In this document: piece after piece, positions 1 through 6,405 of the stretch | How positions within the stretch are numbered: the first letter of the stretch is position 1 | Layout of the letters: each line of letters opens with the position of its first letter | Source: Candidatus Eiseniibacteriota bacterium | Lineage (GTDB): Bacteria; JAFGKV01 | NCBI GenBank assembly: GCA_025453925.1 | Contig: JALOPK010000114.1 | Coordinates: forward strand, 1 to 9,052 | Reading direction: 5' to 3' | Length of the DNA: 9,052 nt | Notes under the pieces: model-generated | What the model was told of the DNA's origin: nothing | Databases searched by the model: none | The model's input: the letters and a program-made list of their open reading frames with translations, nothing else | Program-made: the position numbers and the translations under genes

Positions 1-897
1 GCCCGTGAGCCAGATCGCCAGCAGGAGACCTCCCGCGACCTGCCGCATCGCCGAGGGCAGGGCACTTCCCCTGGGTACGAGCGGATTTCCAAGCCATGAC
101 AGGTAATAGGCGGCCGCTGCCGACGGGTCGTTCAGGGCACAGGAGAGCGGAGGCTTCCCGGCAGGCGTGTGGTAGTGGTGGAAGTAGAATCCGATCGAAA
201 CCGCGGCCGCCAGAGTGTACCAGACGAGCGCTGCCAGCGTTCGCGCATCCCGTGTGGCCCGTGGGGTGACGAGCGCCAGGAATGCTGGCGGCGCGATGAG
301 TAGCCAGAGGATCATCCCATTGGCGAACGAGTAGGTGGCGATGAATGCAAGGACGCTGTTGAGAATCGACTGCGCCCAGAGGGGCAGTCGGGAGGTGTTC
401 ACCACCAGCCCTGCGACCAGCATCAGCGGCGGAATGAAGGCCACCATCTGAATGCCCCACAGCCAGTTCTCCCACTGCACTGGCGAGAACATGAGGAGGC
501 TCATCAACAGCAGAAGCACCTGCCGCCGCAGCGATCGCTCCGAAATCGAGCGCCGCAGCAGGAGCCACAGCCCCCAGAAGGTGAGGGCCGCGAGGATGAG
601 GCTCACGCACATCTGCCATCGCATGTCCCACTTGCTCAGGAGACTCAGTCCAACGGTGATCAGGCGGGGAAAGAGCTTGCGGCTCTCATTGTGCTGAGCT
701 ACGAGATACTTGAGCTGGAGGGTGCCTTCGTGGTAACGGGAGATAGTGTCGGACAAGGCCCAGTCGTCCATGTACGGGACGTCCACCCAGTTGTGTGACA
801 CCAGCACGACGAGCGCAAGGGGGGCCAGGACGGTCAGAGCCCGGAGGAGCAAAGTGGCCGCGAAACCAGCGCGGCGTCGATAAGGGGTCGGGGCCAC
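1..897 (-). CDS. Partial polytopic membrane protein, GT-C glycosyltransferase-like (N-terminal 299 residues)
   Basis: The minus strand stays open for 299 codons from a GTG at 897-895 to the window edge, so the C-terminus is missing. The start is chosen because an in-frame TAG (the mtgA stop) lies 9 bases upstream and the first membrane segment begins by about residue 13. No good ribosome-binding site is seen, so translation may be coupled to mtgA. Visible hydrophobic segments lie at about 13-34, 94-114, 124-138, 150-166, 178-204, 220-238 and from 286. The first outer loop has PYMDDW (41-46), then AQHNESR (67-73) and FPRL (76-79). Later come QWENWLWG (141-148) and SFANGM (190-195). An acidic pair just after the first membrane helix is typical of lipid-linked-sugar GT-C enzymes, and the other motifs recall a widespread family of uncharacterised membrane proteins. 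Sugar transfer to a lipid-linked or cell-surface acceptor is inference; the substrate is unknown. Confidence 0.72.
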   Translation of the reverse strand, partial: MAPTPYRRRAGFAATLLLRALTVLAPLALVVLVSHNWVDVPYMDDWALSDTISRYHEGTLQLKYLVAQHNESRKLFPRLITVGLSLLSKWDMRWQMCVSLILAALTFWGLWLLLRRSISERSLRRQVLLLLMSLLMFSPVQWENWLWGIQMVAFIPPLMLVAGLVVNTSRLPLWAQSILNSVLAFIATYSFANGMILWLLIAPPAFLALVTPRATRDARTLAALVWYTLAAAVSIGFYFHHYHTPAGKPPLSCALNDPSAAAAYYLSWLGNPLVPRGSALPSAMRQVAGGLLLAIWLTG

Positions 898-906
898 CCG
901 CAGGCG

Positions 907-1605
907 CTACATGCCTTTCACGTATGCGGTCCCACCCAGATGCGCCATCTGGCCCTGGATCCAGGCGACTCGTTGTTCGACATAGGCGGAGGGACGGTCG
1001 GGATGCATGCGGAGAGGGCTGGGCAGGACCGTCGCCAGCAGCGCCGCGTCGCGCTCGGTGAGCCGGGAGGCCGGCTTCCCGAGGAAACGCTCACTGGCCG
1101 CACCGACGCCGAAGGTGCCCTTTCCGAACTCAGCGACGTTCAGATAGACCTCCAGGATTCGGCGCTTTGGCCACAGAAGCTCGATGAACACCGTGTAGTA
1201 TGCCTCGAGACCCTTTCGGACAAAGCTCCTCCCGGACCATAGGAAGAGGTTCTTGGCCACCTGCTGGGTGATGGTGCTGGCGCCGCGGGGCCGTTTGCGG
1301 GTCTCCCGCGTCTCCCATGCATCCTCGATGGACTCCACGTCGAACCCGTTGTGGCCCATGAACTTCTGGTCTTCGGCCGCGATCACCGCCAATGGTGCGT
1401 TGGGTGAGATGCCACGCCAAGGCACCCAGCGGTAGTGCAGCGCAAAGGCCTTGTCGTGCTTCTTGCGGGCCTGGAGCTGCCGCTGGAGCATGAACGAGGA
1501 AGTGGGAGGCGGGAGCCACCGCAGGTAGGCCAGGGGGAGAAGCGTTGTCGCCGCAAAGAGGATGAGGAACAGCCTCAGCGCCAGCGGCAGGCGGCGGCGC
1601 CTCAT
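907..1605 (-). CDS. mtgA: Monofunctional biosynthetic peptidoglycan transglycosylase (GT51)
   Basis: This protein polymerises lipid II into glycan strands on the periplasmic face of the inner membrane, without a transpeptidase domain. The ATG at 1605 gives 232 residues, the normal MtgA length. It is preceded by GAGG (1614-1617) with an 8-base spacer. The reading frame stays open up to 1797, but those extra 64 codons are low in family likeness and would push the membrane anchor inward. A single N-terminal anchor (about 8-28) follows a run of arginines, which favours N-in orientation. GT51 motifs are all present: ISP (66-68), EDQKFMGHNGFD (78-89) with the catalytic Glu78, RGASTITQQVAKNLFL (107-122), RKGLEA (130-135) and KRRILEVYLN (147-156). 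No key residue is missing. It is followed after 9 bases by the membrane protein gene, so the two are probably co-transcribed, and is separated from ppgK by 222 bases. Confidence 0.95.
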   Translation of the reverse strand: MRRRRLPLALRLFLILFAATTLLPLAYLRWLPPPTSSFMLQRQLQARKKHDKAFALHYRWVPWRGISPNAPLAVIAAEDQKFMGHNGFDVESIEDAWETRETRKRPRGASTITQQVAKNLFLWSGRSFVRKGLEAYYTVFIELLWPKRRILEVYLNVAEFGKGTFGVGAASERFLGKPASRLTERDAALLATVLPSPLRMHPDRPSAYVEQRVAWIQGQMAHLGGTAYVKGM

Positions 1606-1641
1606 GGTGTGTGCCTCAGCCGATGGGTCGATGTATGTTCG

Positions 1642-1660
1642 AATCGGATGGCGACCGATT
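1642..1660. promoter_or_regulatory. Short inverted repeat upstream of mtgA
   Basis: AATCGG (1642-1647) and CCGATT (1655-1660) are perfect inverted copies separated by 7 bases, centred about 46 bases upstream of the mtgA ATG. The palindrome TTCGAA lies next to it at 1638-1643. The geometry would suit a small operator or leader hairpin, but six base pairs can occur by chance in GC-rich DNA. I see no convincing -35/-10 pair beside it. Confidence 0.22.
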
Positions 1661-1752
1661 TCGCATTCGGAGGGAAGGGACCCCGAGTCGCTCCCACCGG
1701 GGGCACGCTGCTGAGCGGCGTGGCGACAGCGGGGCGGCCACCCTCGTCCTCG

Positions 1753-1775
1753 CCTTCTCCCACCGAGGGAGAGGG
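1753..1775. repeat. REP-like hairpin in the ppgK-mtgA gap
   Basis: CCTTCTCCC (1753-1761) and GGGAGAGGG (1767-1775) pair over nine positions, with one G-T wobble and a 5-base loop ACCGA. Part of it, CTCCCACCG (1757-1765), recurs at 1691-1699 in the same gap. Short palindromes built on CTCCC/GGGAG are common as dispersed intergenic repeats in many GC-rich genomes, so a REP-like element is the best guess. No T-run follows on either strand, so it does not look like a classical terminator. The rest of the 222-base gap (1606-1827) shows no gene. Confidence 0.4.
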
Positions 1776-1827
1776 GATGCCGCGCCGTTTCGTCCATCGT
1801 CCCATCAGTGCACTACTCCATTCCGCA

Positions 1828-2574
1828 TCACCCTGACCTTCCCGCTTCTGCGGCCGCGACCGCAGCACCGATCATCCCGGCATTGTTCAGCAGGGCAGCG
1901 GGGGCAACAGGCGTGCGGAGCACCAGTGAACCGGAGAACTTCTCGAACCTCTTGCTGGCGCCTCCGCCGATGATGATCAGATCGGGCCAGAACAAGTTCT
2001 CCAGATGACGCAGGTACTCGCTGAACCTGCTTCCCCACTCCTCCCACGGGAGGTCCAGCCGTTTCCGGACCGCATCGGAGGCATAATGCTCAGCCTTCAT
2101 GTCGTGAAGAAACACGTGACCGAGTTCGGAGTTCGGCACCAGCCGGCCATGGGTGAACAGCGCGGTGCCCAACCCCGTGCCGACGGTCACCATGAGCACC
2201 ACTCCTCCGGCGCCGCGCCCCGCGCCGAAGCGCATCTCGGCCAGGCCCGCCGCGTCGGCATCGTTGAGCACGACTGCCGGACACCCCGTGGTCTCAGAGA
2301 TCAGGTGGGCCGCATCGGTTCCGATCCACGTCGAGTCGATGTTGGCGGCAGTGCGCACGATGCCGTCCCGCACCACCGCGGGAAAGCCGCAGCCGATAGG
2401 CCCGCTCCACTGGAACGAGCGGGCGATCTGACCGATCGCCTCCGCAACTGCCTGGGGAGTGGCAGGCTCGGGAGTAGGGATACGGAGGCGCTCCATCTGT
2501 GGCACCCCGGTGTCGGTCTCAACGGGGAACCCTTTGACTCCGGATCCGCCGACGTCAACTCCCAGAACTTGCAT
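1828..2574 (-). CDS. ppgK: Polyphosphate glucokinase (ROK/hexokinase fold)
   Basis: This 248-residue cytoplasmic kinase phosphorylates glucose to glucose 6-phosphate, using polyphosphate and often also ATP as donor (EC 2.7.1.63 family). The first phosphate-binding motif DVGGSGVKG is at 7-15. The family signatures [12 protein letters not shown] (29-40), GFPAVV (63-68) and TAANID (75-80) follow. LNDADAAG (103-110) contains the likely catalytic Asp105, [12 protein letters not shown] (129-140) is the second phosphate motif, SELGH is at 149-153 and IIGGGASKR at 201-209. The cysteine-rich zinc motif of classical ROK proteins is absent, as is usual in PPGK. The ATG at 2574 is chosen because the first kinase motif begins at residue 7 and GGAGG lies just upstream; the frame is open to 2964 but only as a shadow of the upstream gene. 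The start lies inside the end of the cyclase-ATPase gene (20-base overlap), which suggests one mRNA and translational coupling. Confidence 0.92.
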   Translation of the reverse strand: MQVLGVDVGGSGVKGFPVETDTGVPQMERLRIPTPEPATPQAVAEAIGQIARSFQWSGPIGCGFPAVVRDGIVRTAANIDSTWIGTDAAHLISETTGCPAVVLNDADAAGLAEMRFGAGRGAGGVVLMVTVGTGLGTALFTHGRLVPNSELGHVFLHDMKAEHYASDAVRKRLDLPWEEWGSRFSEYLRHLENLFWPDLIIIGGGASKRFEKFSGSLVLRTPVAPAALLNNAGMIGAAVAAAEAGRSG

Positions 2575-5500
2575 GGTCGTCCTCCGATCGGTGGGGCGGC
2601 GCACCGCCCGAAGATGTTCCACCGGTATGCTGTTCCTCGTCGTCAGTGTCTCCCGGCTCATCGCTGCCGCCGTCATCCGTAGCGTCGTGAAGCCCCGCCG
2701 TCGGCGTGGCCGCCGCACCGTTGTGCTCGCGGTAGATTGCGAGCAGGCGGTTGGTCGTATTGGCGCTGAGGTAGGATGCGCGTAGCGCGGGGTCCTTGAT
2801 GCGGTCCGCGATACTCTGCACTCGCTGCCATGTGGCGCCGAGAGCGGCCTCCGCGTCGTGGCTGCCCGACTCCCGCAGCACCTGGTAGCGGGCGAGCATG
2901 ACCCATGTGGGGTCATCAGCTCGTCCGACCTCATGGCTGTCGAGGGCGCCGATCCGCTCGGCATACATCAGGGCCTCAACAAGATCTCCTCGGGCACGGT
3001 GCAGGAGCGCAAGCCCGGCAGTGGCCTCAGGCACCACGGCAGCCTCCCCGGCGGACAGCGCACCGCAGAGGAGCTCTCCGGCCGAGTCGTACATGCGCCG
3101 TTCCATTCGAACGCGGCCAAGGTAGGTTGACATGTGCGCCACCAGGTGGTTCGCGGATAGCTGGCGAGCCAGAGTCAGACCCTCGACAAAGTACGGTTCG
3201 GCTTCCTCAAACCGACCCTGCGCGAGGTAGACCAGACCCAGGTTCCCCAGGACGATGCACTCCGCATTCCGGTTCCCGACCCTACGGTGGGTTGCCAACG
3301 CTTCCTCGAGGCACTTCCGTCCCTGCTCGAACTGGCCTATTGACCTGAACTGGTCACCAAGATTGGCCAGAGCCGTGCTTGTGCCGACAGGGTCCTCAAT
3401 GCTCCGGGAGATCTCGAGACTCGCCTGCTGGTATCGCAATGATGACTCGAGCTCTCCGCGATCGCATTCTACGTTGCCGAGACTCGTGAGCACCCGGCTC
3501 TGGCCGCGACGGTCACCGATCTCGCGTCGCAACTCCAGCGAACGCAGCAGGTGCTTTAGGGCCTCCTCGGCATTGCCCATGTACCAGGCAAGATTGCCGA
3601 GGTTGTTCAGCGCCGAGGCCTCGCGCGCCACATTGCCGCTGGCCTGCGCTAATGCCAGCGCCTCTTCCTCGAGTTCCATCGCTTCGGCATACTTGCCCTC
3701 ATGGGCGTTGATGAGTGCGAGCGCCTCCAGGCAGTTCGCCCTGAGGCTCCAGTCGTCGTTACGGTGCGCGAGTTCCAGCCCGCGCGTTCCCGCGCTTCGG
3801 GCCCCCGCGTAGTCGCCTCGCCGCCATAGCACCTTCGCGCGCACCGTGTTGGCCTCTCCCTCGACGCCCGCGAGACCGAGTGCTCCCGCAAGTTCCCGTG
3901 CGGCGTCGGCGGCCGTCAGAGCAGCGTCAAAATCGGCGGTCACATAGGCGTGGTGCGAGGACCTGAGTGACACGACGGCCATTCGTGCCTGGTCACCAAG
4001 GTCGCGGGCAAGGCCGGCGAGGAGACGGAGATCCTCGGCCTGAGAGGGCCGGTCAGCCGTGACCTTGTGGACATCCTCGCGGTTGAGGAGGGTTTCAAAC
4101 CGGAGGTCCCGTTCATCATCTGCAGCGAGGGTGAGGGCCTTCTCCAGGAGCCGAAGGGCGTCGGCATTGGCGAAGCGCATGGCCGCATGCTTGCCCGCAC
4201 GCAGGTACCAGCGTGCTGCATCGGGGGATGCGGCACGCTCCAGGTGGTGCGCGATGACGGCCGCGAACTCATCGGACCTGCCCGCGCGGGAAGCCGCTGA
4301 CTCGAGCCATCGGGCCGTCCGTTCGTGGAGAGGCGCCCGGTCGCGCCTGAGCACCGTCTCGTAGGTCGTTTCCTGAAGCAGAGCGTGCTTGAAGATGAAC
4401 TCATCGGTTCCCTCGAATGTCGAATACGGTCTTCGAAACACCAGTTGCCGCCTGACCAGCGATTGCATGAGATCGCCGGGGACCTTCGAGTCGGCCAACG
4501 GAGTTTCCGCAGCTCTGACGAACTCCAGAGCGCTGCGCCAGAAGACCCGACCCACCACCGATGCCTGCTGAAGGATCGATTTTTCGGGCGGCGGGAGGCT
4601 ATCGAGCCTCGCCTGCAGGACCCCGATCAGGGTCGTCGGGATCATCGCGGACACGTCATCGGATCCCGTCGGTGAGGACTCGGCGAGAGTTGTCGCCCGC
4701 TCGCCCAGCATCCGCAGAAGCTCCTCGAGGAAGTACGGGTTGCCCTCCGCGCGCCGGACCACGAGAGCCAGCGTTGCTTCGGCGATGGTGGGCGTTGATC
4801 GGAGGATGTCGGCTGCCAGCAGGCGGGTATGCTCGTTCGAGAGCCGGTCAAGGTCGATCCGGTCGAAACGGTCCGGCAGGAGCGCTTCTCCGGACAGCAG
4901 TTGGCCCGGCTGATCGGCCTGCGAAGGCCGTGTGAGGGCAATCACGAGGAACTTCCCCTCCGTATGCCGGAGGGCATGCCCCAACGCCGCGAGCGACTGG
5001 CTGTCACTCCAGTGGGTGTCATCCAGCGCGATCACGAGGCGAGCGCCAAACGCCATGCCGCCCAATAGCTCGGCCAGATACGACAAGGCGCGGTCGCGGA
5101 GTTGTTCGGGATCATCGCGGAGCGAGGAGATGTGCGGACTGTGGAAATCATACCCAAGCCACGCTCCCAGCATGGGAGCCTTCACCTCCGGGCGGTCGAG
5201 AAAGAAGGGCGCCGCCCCCCGTTCGAACTTGGCCCGCGCCGCAGCGGCCGAGTCGCTCTCAAGAATCTCGAAATGGGAGGCGAATACACTGCGCAGCAGC
5301 GCGTATGGCACCGCGCGCGTGTGGGGGAAAGCGCGCCCCTTCATCCAGACGACCCCGGGGTCCTCCTGTTCCATGCGGTGGGCGAACTCCAGAAGCAGCC
5401 GGCTCTTCCCGACCCCGGTCTCTCCGGTGATGAGCACCAGCCGGTTACCTTGGGCCCATGTGTCCTGGTAGGCCCGCCGCAGTGCCTCCAGCTCGGGTTC

Positions 5501-6259
5501 CCGGCCCACGAAGCGCGTGTCGACGCCATCAGGTCCCCGCACGGAAGACTCGAAGGTCCGCGGTCTCGCACGGAGGATCAGGTGCGCCCGCAGCAATTCC
5601 GTCTTCCCTTTGATGGCCTGGGGTGACAGGTCTTGTGTTTCAAACAGGCCGCGAACGTGGGTGTGCGTGTCGTGGGATACCAGCACTCCTCCGGGCGGGG
5701 CAATACTCTGGAGACGGCTGGCCACGTTCACCGTGTCGCCCACGGCGACGAATTCGCCTTCCCTCCGATCCGCCAGTTGTGAGACCACCACCACGCCGGT
5801 GTGGATGCCCACGCGCATGGCGAGATCCACCCTCCGCGCTCTCAACCCGTTGTTCAGTTTCTCCAGCTCACCCCCCATGGCCAGCGCGGCACGAACGGCG
5901 TTCTCGGCGTCGTCCTCACATGCGGCCGCCAGGCCGAACACCGCCATGACCGCGTCGCCGATGAACTTCTCGACGCGTCCGCCATAGTGTTCGATCTGAG
6001 TCTTCCATCGCCCGAAGTAGGCGCTCATGATCTGCTGCACGTCTTCGGGGTCCAACCGGTCAGATAGCTCGGTGAAGCCGGCGAGATCCGCGAACAGCAC
6101 GGTCACGAGCCGCCGCTGCTGGGTGACCGGCAGGCCTTTGAGCCGATCGACCTCGGCCCGCAACGGCCCCAGGGCCGAATCCACCACCTCGTCGCCCAGT
6201 ACGTGGCGCTGGGCCTCCATGGCGGCGATGGCGCGGGTCAGGCGCTCCAGGTCATCCAT
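2555..6259 (-). CDS. Class III nucleotide cyclase – STAND/AAA-type ATPase – TPR signalling protein
   Basis: This is a 1234-residue multidomain soluble regulator. Residues 48-230 form a class III cyclase domain with metal-binding Asp58 (LFADLAGFT) and Asp102 ([11 protein letters not shown]), base-contacting Lys98, and transition-state residues Asn178 and Arg182 (GDTVNVASR). The usual second base-selecting Asp/Thr is Val171. Residues about 248-660 are an AAA_16/STAND-like ATPase: FVGRE (250-254), Walker A GETGVGKS (279-286), Walker B region ALDDTHWSD (411-419), [10 protein letters not shown] (505-514) and [12 protein letters not shown] (623-634). From about 680 to 1175 there are helical TPR repeats, then a disordered acidic Ser/Gly tail (1178-1234). 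ATP hydrolysis and TPR-mediated partner sensing probably control the cyclase; the ligand and the cyclic nucleotide are unknown. The frame also opens with GTG at 6289, but the ATG at 6259 gives the family-typical beginning. No Shine-Dalgarno is visible for either start. The stop lies within ppgK. Confidence 0.9.
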   Translation of the reverse strand: MDDLERLTRAIAAMEAQRHVLGDEVVDSALGPLRAEVDRLKGLPVTQQRRLVTVLFADLAGFTELSDRLDPEDVQQIMSAYFGRWKTQIEHYGGRVEKFIGDAVMAVFGLAAACEDDAENAVRAALAMGGELEKLNNGLRARRVDLAMRVGIHTGVVVVSQLADRREGEFVAVGDTVNVASRLQSIAPPGGVLVSHDTHTHVRGLFETQDLSPQAIKGKTELLRAHLILRARPRTFESSVRGPDGVDTRFVGREPELEALRRAYQDTWAQGNRLVLITGETGVGKSRLLLEFAHRMEQEDPGVVWMKGRAFPHTRAVPYALLRSVFASHFEILESDSAAAARAKFERGAAPFFLDRPEVKAPMLGAWLGYDFHSPHISSLRDDPEQLRDRALSYLAELLGGMAFGARLVIALDDTHWSDSQSLAALGHALRHTEGKFLVIALTRPSQADQPGQLLSGEALLPDRFDRIDLDRLSNEHTRLLAADILRSTPTIAEATLALVVRRAEGNPYFLEELLRMLGERATTLAESSPTGSDDVSAMIPTTLIGVLQARLDSLPPPEKSILQQASVVGRVFWRSALEFVRAAETPLADSKVPGDLMQSLVRRQLVFRRPYSTFEGTDEFIFKHALLQETTYETVLRRDRAPLHERTARWLESAASRAGRSDEFAAVIAHHLERAASPDAARWYLRAGKHAAMRFANADALRLLEKALTLAADDERDLRFETLLNREDVHKVTADRPSQAEDLRLLAGLARDLGDQARMAVVSLRSSHHAYVTADFDAALTAADAARELAGALGLAGVEGEANTVRAKVLWRRGDYAGARSAGTRGLELAHRNDDWSLRANCLEALALINAHEGKYAEAMELEEEALALAQASGNVAREASALNNLGNLAWYMGNAEEALKHLLRSLELRREIGDRRGQSRVLTSLGNVECDRGELESSLRYQQASLEISRSIEDPVGTSTALANLGDQFRSIGQFEQGRKCLEEALATHRRVGNRNAECIVLGNLGLVYLAQGRFEEAEPYFVEGLTLARQLSANHLVAHMSTYLGRVRMERRMYDSAGELLCGALSAGEAAVVPEATAGLALLHRARGDLVEALMYAERIGALDSHEVGRADDPTWVMLARYQVLRESGSHDAEAALGATWQRVQSIADRIKDPALRASYLSANTTNRLLAIYREHNGAAATPTAGLHDATDDGGSDEPGDTDDEEQHTGGTSSGGAPPHRSEDDHASSGS
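2581..2585 (-). promoter_or_regulatory. Ribosome-binding site of ppgK inside the upstream gene
   Basis: GGAGG on the minus strand ends 6 bases before the ppgK ATG and lies within the last codons of the cyclase-ATPase gene. It is the strongest Shine-Dalgarno match in the window and fixes the start at 2574 rather than at the longer open frame. Ribosomes finishing the upstream gene would cover or expose this site, so ppgK translation is probably linked to that of its neighbour. Confidence 0.7.
3020..3979 (-). repeat. Eight tandem 40-residue TPR units (120-base period)
   Basis: Within the cyclase-ATPase protein, residues 761-1080 divide into eight units of exactly 40 residues without insertions or deletions. 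A Gly recurs at the same position of six successive units (815, 855, 895, 935, 975 and 1015), usually followed within five residues by Ala. Three of the central units carry a shared LGN or LGD near their start. This is the long form of TPR (40 rather than 34 residues), as in kinesin light chain and LGN-type arrays, and probably forms a superhelical peptide-binding surface. The units are diverged at DNA level, so this is an old array and not a recent expansion. Confidence 0.8.
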
Positions 6260-6267
6260 CGACGTGG

Positions 6268-6287
6268 GCGGGGTTCGGATCCCCCGC
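6268..6287. promoter_or_regulatory. Hairpin just upstream of the cyclase-ATPase start
   Basis: GCGGGG (6268-6273) and CCCCGC (6282-6287) are perfect inverted copies with an 8-base loop, ending 8 bases before the ATG at 6259. On the mRNA this would put a stable stem where a ribosome-binding site would normally be, and no Shine-Dalgarno is seen outside it. It also spans the alternative GTG start (6289-6287) and the codons after it. It could restrain translation, or be a chance product of GC-rich DNA. Confidence 0.3.
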
Positions 6288-6305
6288 ACGGCTGACGCGG
6301 CGGGA

Positions 6306-6347
6306 CGGCCGGGGAGGGGGAGGATTTCCTCCGCGCAACCCCGGCCG
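6306..6347. repeat. Nested inverted repeat between the transporter and cyclase-ATPase genes
   Basis: CGGCCGGGG (6306-6314) and CCCCGGCCG (6339-6347) form a perfect 9-base-pair GC-only stem. The 24-base interval holds a second palindrome, GGAGGATTTCCTCC (6319-6332). A weaker 5-base-pair repeat (GCCGG/CCGGC, 6359-6373) lies nearby. No T-run follows the stem on the minus strand, so an intrinsic terminator for the transporter is doubtful; a regulatory site or leader structure for the cyclase gene is equally possible. Nothing else is seen in the gap 6260-6405. Confidence 0.4.
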
Positions 6348-6405
6348 GGTCACTCGCGGCCGGCGGTTCCGGCACGCAGGGACGTGAGGGTTCAGGAGCC
6401 TCTCC

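Noticed and set aside
452-697. An 81-codon plus-strand frame in the first kilobase
   Set aside because: Its product is Arg/Ser-rich without any motif, and the opposite strand encodes a continuous membrane protein with recognisable motifs through the same bases.
1606-1797. N-terminal extension of 64 codons on mtgA
   Set aside because: The extension is low complexity, crosses the REP-like hairpin and would place 64 odd residues before the membrane anchor. The ATG at 1605 has a ribosome-binding site and gives the normal MtgA length.
2575-2964. N-terminal extension of 130 codons on ppgK
   Set aside because: It lies wholly inside the cyclase-ATPase gene in another frame, has shadow-like composition, and the kinase begins properly at 2574 after GGAGG.
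6306-6373. Intrinsic terminator after the transporter gene
   Set aside because: Stems are present but no T-run follows on the minus strand, so I listed them as inverted repeats and not as a terminator.
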